Numbered from the stretch's first letter, positions 1-9,124 are shown. The stretch is DNA of 64,000 bases from Lachnospiraceae bacterium (GCA_024681775.1 JAILAF010000013.1:1-64000), one strand, 5' to 3'. Notes: generated by a model from the letters alone, not told the origin. Numbers and translations are program-made.

Positions 1-1119
1 CTGAAACTGAAATCCTACGGGAAATGGTTTGCCCTCTCCGGAAGTGTGCTCATGGGGGTAGGGCTGCTGCTCATCCGGACTTCCTATCTGCAGCTTCTGG
101 GATCTTCCAACCCCGGCAAGGTGGAAGCTGCTATTCCCACGGCCTTTTATCTGTATGTGGTGTTTACGGCGATACTTTTCCTGACATCAGCGGCGTTTGC
201 GTTGCTGCTTCCCAAGCCGCCCGCAGACAGTCGATGCGAGATGGAGGCCGGGTATAAGCTGTTTTTGATGTTCCTGCCCTTTGCCATGCTTTGTTTCGTC
301 TTTTCCTACCTGCCGCTCTACGGATGGCGCTATGCCTTTTTTGAGTACACGGCAGGAAGTGACCTCAGCATGGATAAGTTCGTGGGATTCCACTGGTTCA
401 CCACACTGCTTTCCAATGAGGCGACCAGAGCGGATATTCTCCGCGTTCTGCGCAATACTCTGGCCATGAGCGGTCTGGGAATCCTCACCGGCTGGCTGCC
501 CATCGCCTTTGCCATTTTTCTCAATGAGATCAAAAATTCCCGTTTCCGCCGGATCATCCAGACGGTGACCACCATCCCCAATTTCATTTCCTGGGTTCTG
601 GTGTATGCCATCGCCCTGGCAATATTTTCCACCGACGGATTCATCAATACCATGACCGGCGGTGATGTGAACTATCTGATGAACTCGTCTCATATGTGGC
701 TGAAGATGTTACTCTGGGGCACCTGGAAGGGCATCGGATGGAGTGCCATCATCTATATCGCCGGGATCTCCGGCATCGACCAACAGCTCTATGAAGCGGC
801 CACGGTGGACGGAGCAGGAAGGTTTCAAAGGATGTGGCATATCACGGTCCCGGGACTTCTGCCGACTTACTTTGTCATGCTGCTCATGTCCATTGCAGGC
901 ATTCTCAGCAACGGAATGGATCAGTACCTGGTCTTTTCCAATGCCAGAAACAAGGAGACCATTGAGGTCCTGGACCTTTATGTGTACAACCTGGGTATCC
1001 AGAACGGCATCATCCCCCTTTCCACCGTAGTGGGTATGGTGAAATCCATCGTCAGTGTGATCCTGCTCTTCGGGGCCAACCGGTTCTCCAAGGCGGTCCG
1101 CGGAGAGTCCATCGTATAG
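1..1119 (+). CDS. Carbohydrate ABC transporter permease, LplB/YteP type (5' partial)
   Basis: Inner-membrane permease of a CUT1-type sugar or oligosaccharide importer. The reading frame is open from base 1, so the true start lies upstream and the ATG at 46 is probably internal. The C-terminal ~290 residues carry the binding-protein-dependent permease fold, with the EAA loop seen as EAATVDGAGRFQRMWHITVP, which docks on the ATPase. The ~90 visible residues before the usual LplB start hold two extra hydrophobic segments, unusual for the family. It is followed 9 bp later by the second permease. No ATPase gene is seen, which is common because such systems share an MsmK-type ATPase (family knowledge). 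Substrate cannot be told from sequence. Confidence 0.9.
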   Translation: MKLKSYGKWFALSGSVLMGVGLLLIRTSYLQLLGSSNPGKVEAAIPTAFYLYVVFTAILFLTSAAFALLLPKPPADSRCEMEAGYKLFLMFLPFAMLCFVFSYLPLYGWRYAFFEYTAGSDLSMDKFVGFHWFTTLLSNEATRADILRVLRNTLAMSGLGILTGWLPIAFAIFLNEIKNSRFRRIIQTVTTIPNFISWVLVYAIALAIFSTDGFINTMTGGDVNYLMNSSHMWLKMLLWGTWKGIGWSAIIYIAGISGIDQQLYEAATVDGAGRFQRMWHITVPGLLPTYFVMLLMSIAGILSNGMDQYLVFSNARNKETIEVLDLYVYNLGIQNGIIPLSTVVGMVKSIVSVILLFGANRFSKAVRGESIV

Positions 1120-1128
1120 GAGGAAACT

Positions 1129-2094
1129 ATGGAAGCATCGAAAAGAACTCCAAAGCCCGGGCCCGGGAAAAAAACAGCGGCCGGAATGGGAGTGGTGGGC
1201 CGGAAAACGCCGGGAGATGTGATCTTTGATCTCATCAACCATTGCTTCTTTGGCATTTTTTCCCTTCTGTGCGCCTTCCCGTTTTACTTTCTGTTCATCA
1301 ACACCATTTCCGACAATGATCTGGTGCAGAAGGGACAGATCAAACTGCTCCCCCGGGGGATCAATCTCAGCAACTATCTGGCCATGCTCAATGTGTCCGA
1401 TCTGGGACAGGCCTTTCTGGTGACCATCGCCAGGACGGTTCTGGGCACGGGCCTCATGGTGGCAGCCTCCGGACTGGTGGGGTACCTGGTCACCAAGAAG
1501 GAGATGTGGCACAGAAAATTCTGGTACCGTTTTCTGGTGATCACCATGTACTTTAACGCGGGCACCATTCCCTGGTACCTGAACATGTCCATGCTGGGGC
1601 TCACCAACCATTTTGCGGCATATATCATTCCCGCTGTGGTGGCGCCCTATAACATCATTCTGGTGAAGACCTACATCGAGTCCATCCCTTCGGAGCTGGA
1701 GGAGAGTGCGCTCATCGACGGAGCGGGCTTCTTTACCGTTTTTACCCGGATCATCTGGCCGCTGTGTAAACCCATCCTCGCCACCATCGCTATTTTCGGC
1801 GCGGTGGGCCACTGGAATTCCTACACGGATTCCCTCATTCTGATGCAGAGCGCTCCGGAGCTGAAGACGGTGCAGCATCGTCTGTTCGAGTATCTGAATC
1901 AGACCACGAATCTGGCCTCCGTCATGAGCTCGGGCGGCGGTATGCTGGCTTCGGCAGTGGCGCGGCAGGCCATGAATGCCAAGGTTTTGAAATATACCAT
2001 CTCCATGGTGACAGTGATTCCCATCCTCGTGGTGTATCCCTTCATGAACCGGTATTTTGAGAAAGGGATCATGCTGGGAGCCGTGAAGGGATGA
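1129..2094 (+). CDS. Carbohydrate ABC transporter permease, LplC/YtcP type
   Basis: Second membrane subunit of the sugar importer, 321 aa, about six membrane segments after a basic, proline-rich N-terminus. The EAA loop is visible as EESALIDGAGFFTVFTRIIW. It starts at ATG 1129 behind AGGAGGAAACT. The preceding gene ends 9 bp upstream and the lipoprotein gene follows after 54 bp, giving the standard permease-permease-binding protein order of LplB/LplC/LipO systems. Substrate is unknown; relatives handle complex plant or host glycans. Confidence 0.92.
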   Translation: MEASKRTPKPGPGKKTAAGMGVVGRKTPGDVIFDLINHCFFGIFSLLCAFPFYFLFINTISDNDLVQKGQIKLLPRGINLSNYLAMLNVSDLGQAFLVTIARTVLGTGLMVAASGLVGYLVTKKEMWHRKFWYRFLVITMYFNAGTIPWYLNMSMLGLTNHFAAYIIPAVVAPYNIILVKTYIESIPSELEESALIDGAGFFTVFTRIIWPLCKPILATIAIFGAVGHWNSYTDSLILMQSAPELKTVQHRLFEYLNQTTNLASVMSSGGGMLASAVARQAMNAKVLKYTISMVTVIPILVVYPFMNRYFEKGIMLGAVKG

Positions 2095-2107
2095 TCGAAA
2101 GAAAAAA

Positions 2108-2126
2108 GGATCCGGCACACGGATCC
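2108..2126 (+). other. Intercistronic stem-loop before the binding-protein gene
   Basis: GGATCCG-GCACA-CGGATCC forms a perfect 7-bp stem in the 54-bp gap between the second permease and the solute-binding lipoprotein. There is no T-run, so it is not a classic terminator. Such hairpins often stabilise a downstream mRNA segment so that binding protein is made in excess of permeases; that role is inferred. Confidence 0.45.
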
Positions 2127-2148
2127 GTATATCGCAGGGAGGTTTTTT

Positions 2149-3912
2149 ATGAAAAAAAGTAAGATCGCCGGAAGACTGACTGCACTGATGCTCAGCGCAG
2201 CGGTGAGCATTTCGGCACTGACCGGATGCGGGAGTGAGGTGCCCGCAGGAAGCGAAACGGCAGCGGGAGCGGAATCGGGAGAAGCCCCCATCACCCTCAC
2301 CGTATTCAGTCAACTGGCCAATTTCAGCGGCCCTGTCGGGGGCTGGGGCGGACAGCTCATGCTGGATAAATTCAATGTGATCCTGAACATCGTTCCCGAT
2401 ACCAACGGTGCGATCCAGACCCGGATGGAGCAGGGCGATCTGGGCGATATCGTGGTCTTTGGAAGCGACGGTGCCAACTATACGGACAGTATCCGAAACG
2501 GCCTGCTGCTGGACTGGAATGAGGACGATATCCTCTCCGATTACGGCCCTTACATCAAAGAGCATTTTGCCAAGGCGCTGGAGAAAAATGCCGGGATCGT
2601 TCCCCTGGATGAGGATGGTAACCCGCTGACGGAGCCCGGGGTCGTACACGGCTTCGGTCACAATATCGGTAATTCCGACCGGGATGGCATCGATTCCATT
2701 CTCTACACCTGGGATCTGCGCTGGGATCTCTATCAGCAGCTGGGATATCCCGAGGTGAACGAGCTGGAGGATTTCATTCCGCTGTTTGAGGCGATGAAGG
2801 AAATCTGCCCGGAGGATGAAAACGGCAAGCCCACCTATGCTTTTTACCTCTGGCCCGACTGGGACGGAAACATGGTGATGTATGTAAAGTCCATGGCTTC
2901 CGCTTATTACGGATATGATGAGTTTGGCATCGGACTCTATGATACCGAGACCGGAGCATTTTATGACTGCCTGGACAAAAACGGCCCCTATGTCAGATGC
3001 CTGCGTTTCCTGAACAAGCTCTATCAGAAGGGGCTCATTGATCCCGACTCCATGACCTCCACCTATGACATCATGACGGAGAAGATGAAGGCGGGCGGCG
3101 TGTTCTGTTCCATATTTAATTACGCCGGCAGCGATGTGTATAATACGGAGCAGCACATTCAGGAGAACAAGCTGATGCTCAGCTTTAATCCCAAGCAGGG
3201 ACACCCGATCGTCTATGGTCTTTCTCCTTTGGGAGGGAACCGGATCTGGACCATCGGAGCAAAAACAGAGTATCCGGAGCTGTGCATGGAGATCATCAAC
3301 TATCTGGCTACGCCGGAGGGCGCCATGACCATGTGGTACGGTCCCAGGGGCGTATGCTGGGATTACGATACGGATGGGAATACTGTATTTACCGCTCTCG
3401 GAAAGTCCGCAAACCTGGATCCCAAGGGGACATCCATGGAATCCGCAGGATACAGCGGCACCTACCAGGACGGCATCATTCAGATCAACAACACCACCTG
3501 GTCCGAAAAGGCCATCAATCCGGACAGCAACGGTGAAGCTTTTGACAGCAAGCTCTGGAAGAGTGAGATCTCGGATCCGGTGAACGAGGTGGAAAAGGCC
3601 TGGAGAGAGTATTCCGGCAGTATCAGCGAGTTTGACTATATCAGCAATCATGTGGATTACCGAATGAGCCCCGGATCCACCTATTCCGAGGGAAAGCGCT
3701 CGGATGACCTGGAGATCCGCTGGAATGAGGTGACTACCAATTGTATCGTTCCGGGTAGCTGGAATGCGATCTACGCATCCTCGGATGAGGAGTTTGAAAG
3801 CGTCCTGAACAACATGATCGGTCAGGCCAAGGCACACGGTTATGACGAGTGTGTCAAGTGGTGCAAGTCGGAAGCGGCGCTCCGGAAGGCCGCAGAAGAC
3901 GCCTTGAAGTGA
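2149..3912 (+). CDS. Extracellular solute-binding lipoprotein, LipO/YtcQ type
   Basis: Substrate-binding component of the upstream sugar importer, 587 aa, typical for the large LipO-like class. It opens with a lipoprotein signal peptide ending in ALTGCGS, so Cys27 would be lipidated and the protein tethered outside the membrane. The mature part begins with a short Gly/Ala/Glu linker and then a family-1-like binding fold rich in Trp, Tyr and Asp. The start at 2149 has GGGAGG upstream. A hairpin follows the gene, so it closes the operon. Confidence 0.92.
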   Translation: MKKSKIAGRLTALMLSAAVSISALTGCGSEVPAGSETAAGAESGEAPITLTVFSQLANFSGPVGGWGGQLMLDKFNVILNIVPDTNGAIQTRMEQGDLGDIVVFGSDGANYTDSIRNGLLLDWNEDDILSDYGPYIKEHFAKALEKNAGIVPLDEDGNPLTEPGVVHGFGHNIGNSDRDGIDSILYTWDLRWDLYQQLGYPEVNELEDFIPLFEAMKEICPEDENGKPTYAFYLWPDWDGNMVMYVKSMASAYYGYDEFGIGLYDTETGAFYDCLDKNGPYVRCLRFLNKLYQKGLIDPDSMTSTYDIMTEKMKAGGVFCSIFNYAGSDVYNTEQHIQENKLMLSFNPKQGHPIVYGLSPLGGNRIWTIGAKTEYPELCMEIINYLATPEGAMTMWYGPRGVCWDYDTDGNTVFTALGKSANLDPKGTSMESAGYSGTYQDGIIQINNTTWSEKAINPDSNGEAFDSKLWKSEISDPVNEVEKAWREYSGSISEFDYISNHVDYRMSPGSTYSEGKRSDDLEIRWNEVTTNCIVPGSWNAIYASSDEEFESVLNNMIGQAKAHGYDECVKWCKSEAALRKAAEDALK

Positions 3913-3923
3913 TTCGAAAACAG

Positions 3924-3954
3924 TAAGGGCCGCTCCCCTAAGGAACGGTCCTTA
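3924..3954 (+). terminator. Hairpin ending the sugar ABC operon
   Basis: TAAGGGCCGCTCC and GGAACGGTCCTTA form a 13-bp stem with G-T wobbles and a short loop just after the lipoprotein stop codon. No clear T-run follows (ACATATA), so termination may be weak or the hairpin may only protect the 3' end. Confidence 0.55.
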
Positions 3955-3996
3955 CATATAGGAGATACCGGAAAACTACGGGAAACGGCTTTGGAG

Positions 3997-4024
3997 TTGA
4001 CGGCTGTTTTCTTTGCGATATACT
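3997..4024 (+). promoter_or_regulatory. Predicted sigma-A promoter of ktrB-ktrA
   Basis: TTGACG at 3997, a 16-bp spacer, and TATACT at 4019, giving a start near 4031 and a leader of about 74 nt before ktrB. Five of six bases match in each hexamer. Confidence 0.6.
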
Positions 4025-4104
4025 ATTTTTTATGAGCAAAAAATACGCGCTCCGGCCTGCTCTTTGGGAAGTCCCGGAACGGTATATGCAAAGGAAACTT
4101 CCTG

Positions 4105-5496
4105 ATGAAACTGATCCACGAAGCCTCCGAATTTCGGAAGGCAAAACTCAATTCCACCAGGGTCATCACCCTGGGCTTTCTCGGAGCGATCCTCATCGGT
4201 GCGCTCCTTCTCATGCTCCCCATTGCAACGGTCCCCGGGGAGGAGACGGATTTCCTGACAGCACTTTTTACCGCCACCACATCCATCTGTGTGACAGGTC
4301 TGGTGGTGGTGGATACCTACGCCCACTGGACCTTCTTCGGGCAGCTCCTGATCCTGATCCTGGTGCAGATCGGCGGCTTCGGTGTCATCACCCTGTATTC
4401 CATGGGCATGCTGGCACTGGGGAAGCGCTTTTCCTTACGGACCAGGCTCCTTATCATGGATTATTACAATCTGGATTCCATCGAAGGACTTCTTTCCTTT
4501 ATGATTCGGGTGGTGAAGGGCACCCTCATCGCAGAAGGCATCGGCGCCCTTCTCTACTGTTTTTGCTTTATCCCCCGCTTCGGATTTTTTAAGGGGCTCT
4601 GGGCTGCGATCTTTAACGCCGTCTCCGCCTTCTGTAACGCGGGGATGGATGTGATGGGCCCCGACTCCCTGATCTATTATCAGAAAAATATCCCTGTCAA
4701 TGTCATCACCATGGTCCTCATCGTCCTGGGCGGACTGGGATATGTGGTATGGTTCGATATGGCAGCAGGCCTGCGCAGCTGCAGGGAGAAGGGCTTCGGG
4801 CCCCGGATCTTTTTGAGGCGTCTCTCCGAGCAGACGAAGCTGGTGCTGATCCTGACAGCGGTGTTTCTGGTCTCCGGGACGGTGCTGGTGGCCCTCTTTG
4901 AATGGAACAATCCTGCCACCATCGGGAACCTGGATACGGGGTCCAAGATCCTGGCCAGCCTCTTTCAGTCCGTGACCTTCCGGACGGCGGGCTTTGCCAC
5001 GGTGCCCCAGGAGGGGCTTACCACTCCTACCGTCATTGCAGGATGCCTGTACATGCTCATCGGCGGCTCCCCCGTGGGCACTGCCGGCGGTATCAAGACG
5101 GTGACCTTCTTTGTGGTCTTCCTGAACATCTATTCCTTCATCAAGGACCGGGATGAGATGGTGGTCTTCGGCAGGAGCATCTCGCCGAAACTGATCAACA
5201 AGGCCAATGCCATCGTGACCTTTAACGTGGGATTGACGCTGATCCTGGTGCTGGCCCTCATCTATGCGGAACAGGTACCTGCCGCATCGGCGGCCTATGA
5301 GATGTTCAGTGCAACGGGCACCGTGGGGCTTTCCAGAGGACTCACATCCTCCCTGCACACGGCGGGGCGGATCCTGGTGATGATCGGCATGTATGCCGGG
5401 CGCATCGGCCCTATTTCCATGGCACTCTTTTTCAGTACTGCGCGGCCGGATCAAAACAGTATCCGCCATGCGAAGGGACATTTTATTGTGGGTTGA
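4105..5496 (+). CDS. ktrB: Potassium uptake channel subunit KtrB (TrkH family)
   Basis: Membrane pore for sodium-dependent potassium uptake, 463 aa as expected for KtrB. Four selectivity-filter P-loops of the TrkH/KtrB fold are visible: SICVTGL, AFCNAGM, TFRTAGF and GTVGLSRG, each carrying the conserved glycine. The C-terminal half contains the GGSPVGTAGGIKT loop that gates the pore. The start at 4105 follows AAGGAAACTTCCTG. The ring-forming regulator KtrA lies 23 bp downstream in the same operon. In relatives, KtrAB activity is set by ATP/ADP and c-di-AMP binding to the KtrA subunit (family knowledge). Confidence 0.95.
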   Translation: MKLIHEASEFRKAKLNSTRVITLGFLGAILIGALLLMLPIATVPGEETDFLTALFTATTSICVTGLVVVDTYAHWTFFGQLLILILVQIGGFGVITLYSMGMLALGKRFSLRTRLLIMDYYNLDSIEGLLSFMIRVVKGTLIAEGIGALLYCFCFIPRFGFFKGLWAAIFNAVSAFCNAGMDVMGPDSLIYYQKNIPVNVITMVLIVLGGLGYVVWFDMAAGLRSCREKGFGPRIFLRRLSEQTKLVLILTAVFLVSGTVLVALFEWNNPATIGNLDTGSKILASLFQSVTFRTAGFATVPQEGLTTPTVIAGCLYMLIGGSPVGTAGGIKTVTFFVVFLNIYSFIKDRDEMVVFGRSISPKLINKANAIVTFNVGLTLILVLALIYAEQVPAASAAYEMFSATGTVGLSRGLTSSLHTAGRILVMIGMYAGRIGPISMALFFSTARPDQNSIRHAKGHFIVG

Positions 5497-5519
5497 TCCC
5501 GTGAGGGTAAGGAGGAGAT

Positions 5520-6161
5520 ATGAAATCATTTGTGATCTTTGGTATGGGGAAATTCGGTCAGGCCGTTGCGGACCGCCTCATTGAGGGCGGCGCCGATGTG
5601 ATGGTGGTGGACAATGACGAGGAAGTCATCAACCAGTATTCCGCCAAAGCCACCGCAGCCATCCTGGCTGATCTGACAGACCCGTCAGCGATCAAGGCGC
5701 TGGGCATTGCGGATATGGACTGCGCCGTGGTGGCCATGGCCATGAGTCTGGAAGCCAGCATCATGTGCGTTATGGTGTCCAAGGAGTGTGGCATCCCTTA
5801 CGTCACTGCCAAGGCAGGCAGCGACCGTATGGGGAAGGTGTTAAAGCGCATCGGCGCGGATCAGGTGATCTTCCCCGAGGAGGAGAGCGGCGTCCGCACC
5901 GCCCGTCAGCTGCTGTCCAGCAATTTCCTGGAGTTTTTCGACATCAATGAGGATCTGGCCATCGTGGAGATGCTTCCTAAGCCGGAGTGGGTAGGCAAAT
6001 CCCTCATAGAGCTGAAGCTCCGCCAGTCGTGCGGCGCCAATGTCATCGCCCTGCGGGACGGCGTCATCGAGGAGTATGTGGATCCCAACAGGCCCCTGGA
6101 TAAGGACGTGCCCCTGGTCATCATGGTTCACAGGAAAAATCTGTCTAAATTAGACAAATAA
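5520..6161 (+). CDS. ktrA: Potassium uptake regulatory subunit KtrA (RCK domain)
   Basis: Cytoplasmic RCK protein that forms a ring under KtrB and gates it, 213 aa. Residues 1-120 are a Rossmann RCK-N domain with the nucleotide-binding motif FGMGKFG and the acidic end of strand 2 (VVDND). Residues ~135-213 are an RCK-C domain, the usual c-di-AMP site in KtrA. GGAGAT precedes ATG 5520. It is co-transcribed with ktrB. Confidence 0.95.
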   Translation: MKSFVIFGMGKFGQAVADRLIEGGADVMVVDNDEEVINQYSAKATAAILADLTDPSAIKALGIADMDCAVVAMAMSLEASIMCVMVSKECGIPYVTAKAGSDRMGKVLKRIGADQVIFPEEESGVRTARQLLSSNFLEFFDINEDLAIVEMLPKPEWVGKSLIELKLRQSCGANVIALRDGVIEEYVDPNRPLDKDVPLVIMVHRKNLSKLDK

Positions 6162-6216
6162 ATCCTAAAATAATCAGAAAAAGGGGGGAGGGATTCGTAT
6201 TAAATTTTCTTAAAAT

Positions 6217-6246
6217 CCGACAAATTCAAGATTTTGGGAGTATAAT
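6217..6246 (+). promoter_or_regulatory. Predicted sigma-A promoter of the chemoreceptor gene
   Basis: CCGACA at 6217, an 18-bp spacer, and a perfect TATAAT at 6241. Transcription would begin near 6253, leaving ~85 nt of leader before the ATG at 6337. The upstream stretch is AT-rich compared with surrounding genes. Confidence 0.55.
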
Positions 6247-6336
6247 CGGACATAACAACTAAATACGGAAAAGTTCTAAGCATTCTTAAACGAATGAAAT
6301 CCCCTCGCGGGAAAAAAACAGCAATGGAGGAATGTC

Positions 6337-7998
6337 ATGAAGAACGGAAAAATCAGGCTGTCAGCTGCGCAGCTCCTCATCGGGTTTGTCCCGATGATCA
6401 TCATCGGGATCATCCTCAGTGTGATCAGCGGGAGCAGCATTTCATCGAGATTGAAGGACCAGACCTACGAAAAGCTCCAGGTGAGTGTCCGGGCCCTTCA
6501 AAAGTACTATCAGTACGATCTGGATCTGGGAAACGAACCCGAATATGAGCACGATTATGTGGATCTGTTCAAGTCAGAAGGTGTTGAGATGACGATCTTT
6601 AAAGGCAATACTCGTCTCATGACCTCTGCATTGAACGCGCAGGGTCAGCGAAATGAGGGTACCCAGATGGATCCCAAGATCTGGGAGGCAATGCAGAAGA
6701 AGCAGGATTACAGTGCTTCCGGTGTTGTTATCGGGGGCCAGAAATATTATGTGTTCTATAGCCCGCTCTACGACGAAAACGGAAATGTCTGGGGTGCTGC
6801 ATGGGCAGGTGAGAGCGAAGCTGACGTACAGTCTGCCATCCGTGCCGTGATTCTGAACAGCGCGGTGATCTGCGTGGTGAGCATGATCGTCTTCGGCGTA
6901 TTGATCTTCCTGATCTCCGGTAAGATCACAAAGTCCATCTCCGGGATCCTGGAGGAACTGCAGCTCCTGGCTGCCAGCGACCTGACCAGCACCAGAGAAA
7001 TCAAGTCCAATGTCTATGATATCGCCGAGATCTCCAAATGCGCCGCACAGGCAAGAGACCATGTGAAGAGCGTGGTGGGCCAGATCGGAGAGGATTCCCA
7101 GAAGGTGAACGGCGCCATGAGCGATATCTCCTCCGAGGTGAGCAACGCCAACGAGACCACGGAGACCGTGGCCAATGCAGTGGAGGAAATGTCCAAGGCT
7201 TCCATGACCCTGGCAGAGTCCGTTCAGGATATCGCAGTGGCCATCCAGTCCATGGGCGACAATATCGATGAGATCAGTTCCCTCTCCGGAGACGCGGTGG
7301 ATACCGCACTGGGTGTGGGCGATGAGGCTACCAGAGCTTCCGCAGAGCTGGACAACCTGATCAAGGCCAACGAGTCCACCATCCGTACCACCGATGCCAT
7401 CGTGGAGGGGATCAACAAGTCCGCTGAGGCAGTCAGCAAGATTGACATCGCTGCTTCCTCTATCCGGGATATCGCATCCCAGACCAGTCTGCTGTCCCTG
7501 AATGCCTCCATTGAGGCGGCCAGAGCAGGAGAGGCCGGCAGAGGTTTTGCCGTGGTGGCAGAGGAGATCGGTAAGCTGGCACAGCAGTCCAGCGAGTCCT
7601 CCGAGGAGATCCAGTCCATCATCGCGGATATCCTCGCAGCATCCGAGAACAATACCAAGTCCGCAAACGTGATCAAGGAATCCGTGGGCGAAGAGGGCAA
7701 GGCTCTGGGCAAGGTGGTGGAATCCTTCCAGACCGTTCTGGACGGAGCAAAGTCCACCGCAGATGCCATCAGCACCATTCAGACCAAGACCGAATCCCTG
7801 AACAGTTCCAAGGCCAATGTGGTAGACAGTATCTCCACTCTGTCCAGCATCTCCGAGGAGAATGCGGCATCCTGCCAGGAGACCAACGCTTCCATGGATC
7901 TCATGAGCAATACCATCTCCGAGATCAATCAGCAGGCTTCCGATACCACGGCCATTGCGGATGCATTGGATAAGATTGTGGGAACCTTTAAGATCTGA
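6337..7998 (+). CDS. Methyl-accepting chemotaxis protein with a single-Cache-like sensor
   Basis: Transmembrane chemoreceptor, 553 aa. A first membrane helix (residues ~10-30) is followed by an extracellular sensor (~31-165) resembling a single-Cache domain, with the [17 protein letters not shown] strand region. A second helix lies at ~168-190. The cytoplasmic part is a long methyl-accepting coiled coil whose tip is [20 protein letters not shown]. No CheR-tethering pentapeptide is seen at the C-terminus. GGAGGAATGTC precedes the ATG. It stands alone, with no che or flagellar genes nearby. The ligand is unknown; Cache receptors commonly bind small organic acids or amino acids. Confidence 0.93.
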   Translation: MKNGKIRLSAAQLLIGFVPMIIIGIILSVISGSSISSRLKDQTYEKLQVSVRALQKYYQYDLDLGNEPEYEHDYVDLFKSEGVEMTIFKGNTRLMTSALNAQGQRNEGTQMDPKIWEAMQKKQDYSASGVVIGGQKYYVFYSPLYDENGNVWGAAWAGESEADVQSAIRAVILNSAVICVVSMIVFGVLIFLISGKITKSISGILEELQLLAASDLTSTREIKSNVYDIAEISKCAAQARDHVKSVVGQIGEDSQKVNGAMSDISSEVSNANETTETVANAVEEMSKASMTLAESVQDIAVAIQSMGDNIDEISSLSGDAVDTALGVGDEATRASAELDNLIKANESTIRTTDAIVEGINKSAEAVSKIDIAASSIRDIASQTSLLSLNASIEAARAGEAGRGFAVVAEEIGKLAQQSSESSEEIQSIIADILAASENNTKSANVIKESVGEEGKALGKVVESFQTVLDGAKSTADAISTIQTKTESLNSSKANVVDSISTLSSISEENAASCQETNASMDLMSNTISEINQQASDTTAIADALDKIVGTFKI

Positions 7999-8068
7999 TA
8001 TAACCAGGGTCAAAAGTCAAAAATGCGAGTTATTTTTCGCCCATCCGAAAAGATTTTGAATAAAGTGC

Positions 8069-8097
8069 TTGCAATTTGTTTTTCGGCGTGCTATGAT
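8069..8097 (+). promoter_or_regulatory. Promoter of the tRNA-Pro gene
   Basis: TTGCAA at 8069, a 17-bp spacer, and TATGAT at 8092, predicting a start at about 8104, seven bases before the mature tRNA. Spacing and position are ideal for a stable-RNA promoter. Confidence 0.75.
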
Positions 8098-8110
8098 ATT
8101 CAAGTCGTTT

Positions 8111-8185
8111 CGGGGTGTGGCTCAGCTTGGTTAGAGCGCCGTCTTAGGGAGGCGGAGGTCGCGAGTTCGAATCCCGCCACTCCGA
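8111..8185 (+). tRNA. tRNA-Pro with anticodon AGG
   Basis: A 75-nt cloverleaf can be drawn: acceptor CGGGGTG/CACTCCG (one G-T wobble), D stem GCTC/GAGC, anticodon stem CCGTC/GGCGG, loop TTAGGGA, and T arm GCGAG-TTCGAAT-CCCGC with one A-C mismatch. The C1-G72 pair and G37 are proline identity features. The anticodon AGG puts A at position 34, which would have to be read as inosine or by superwobble. No CCA is encoded. The gene has its own promoter and terminator. The ORF-track start at 8023 runs through this tRNA and is spurious. Confidence 0.95.
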
Positions 8186-8190
8186 CACAA

Positions 8191-8222
8191 AAGGGTCCGA
8201 TTTCCTTCGGACCCTTTTTTTC
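8191..8222 (+). terminator. Terminator of the tRNA-Pro gene
   Basis: AAGGGTCCGA-TTTCC-TTCGGACCCTT followed by TTTTT, a strong intrinsic terminator starting five bases after the tRNA. Confidence 0.9.
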
Positions 8223-8232
8223 TACTTTTCCA

Positions 8233-8246
8233 TGTAAGCGTTTTCA
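8233..8246 (+). promoter_or_regulatory. Predicted CcpA binding site (cre) before the deacetylase gene
   Basis: TGTAAGCGTTTTCA matches the catabolite-responsive element consensus TGWNANCGNTNWCA at every position. It lies between the tRNA terminator and the start codon at 8281, where bound CcpA would most likely block transcription (inference). Confidence 0.6.
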
Positions 8247-8280
8247 TTCGCCCGGTTACGCGGTTTCGAAAGGAGTTGCC

Positions 8281-9090
8281 ATGAAGATCAGTTTTTGCTA
8301 TCCGGAAGGCAGGACCAAAGCCCTCACCTTCAGCTATGACGACGGCAAGGAGCAGGACAGGCGCCTGGTGAAGATCTTTAACAGGTACGGCCTGAAGGCA
8401 ACCTTTAACTTAAACTACGGCCTTCTGGGAAAGAAGCCCAGACTCACCGCAGAGCAGCTGAAGGGCCTCTATGATGGCCATGAGGTGGCTACCCACGGCC
8501 TGACCCATCCCACCATTGCCAGATGCCCCAACGAGGCAGTGCTGGAGGAGATCCTGGAGGACCGGAAAGGGTTGGAGCGTCTCTTCGGGCAGATCGTGCG
8601 GGGGCATGCCTATCCCAACGGCTCCTACGATGAGCGGATCAAGCAGATCCTGGCGATGGCGGGGATCTTCTACGCACGCACGGTGCATTCCACCGGCAGC
8701 TTCGAGCTGCCTGCGGATCTCATGGAGTGGAATCCCACCTGCCATCATAATGATCCTAAGCTGGCAGAGTACGGGAAAATGCTGGTGGAGGACAAAAAGA
8801 GCCAGTACCTGCGGCTGTTGTATGTATGGGGCCACAGTTATGAATTTGACGTGTGTGACAACTGGAACGTGATCGAGGACTTCTGCGAGGCGGTCTCCGG
8901 CAGAGAGGACATCTGGTATGCCACCAACATGGAGATCGCAGGGTATCTGCATGCGGTGCAGATGCTGGCATTTTCCGCGGACCTGTCCCTGGTCTACAAT
9001 CCCACGGCGGAGGACCTGTGGGTCGCGGTCAGGGATTGGAGCAATGTGCTGCGGATCCCCGCGGGAGAAACCATCCGTACCGGGATCTGA
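8281..9090 (+). CDS. Polysaccharide deacetylase family protein (NodB-like)
   Basis: Putative carbohydrate esterase-4 enzyme, 269 aa, that removes acetyl groups from amino sugars or related amides. Family motifs are visible: TFSYDDG with the catalytic and metal-binding aspartates, then HEVATHGLTHP with the two metal-ligand histidines, and AYPNGSYD corresponding to motif 3. The start is set at ATG 8281, preceded by AAAGGAGTTGCC; the longer ORF at 8023 crosses the tRNA. No signal peptide is seen, so it would act in the cytoplasm, unlike peptidoglycan deacetylases. It stands alone behind a cre site, fitting a role in carbon-source use. The substrate is unknown. Confidence 0.88.
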   Translation: MKISFCYPEGRTKALTFSYDDGKEQDRRLVKIFNRYGLKATFNLNYGLLGKKPRLTAEQLKGLYDGHEVATHGLTHPTIARCPNEAVLEEILEDRKGLERLFGQIVRGHAYPNGSYDERIKQILAMAGIFYARTVHSTGSFELPADLMEWNPTCHHNDPKLAEYGKMLVEDKKSQYLRLLYVWGHSYEFDVCDNWNVIEDFCEAVSGREDIWYATNMEIAGYLHAVQMLAFSADLSLVYNPTAEDLWVAVRDWSNVLRIPAGETIRTGI

Positions 9091-9124
9091 CGGGCTGACC
9101 GGGCGGGAACCATCAAAGGAATCA

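Noticed and set aside
709-3837. 1042-aa minus-strand ORF
   Set aside because: It lies antisense to three clear sugar-transport genes, has low-complexity His/Gly/Asp-rich sequence and no RBS; it is a GC-driven shadow.
6201-6223. Possible sigma-28 (flagellar) promoter before the chemoreceptor
   Set aside because: TAAA and CCGACAA are present but spaced about 12 bp apart, too short for sigma-28; a sigma-A promoter fits better.
8023-8280. Upstream extension of the deacetylase ORF
   Set aside because: It reads through a tRNA gene and its terminator; the ATG at 8281 has a good RBS.
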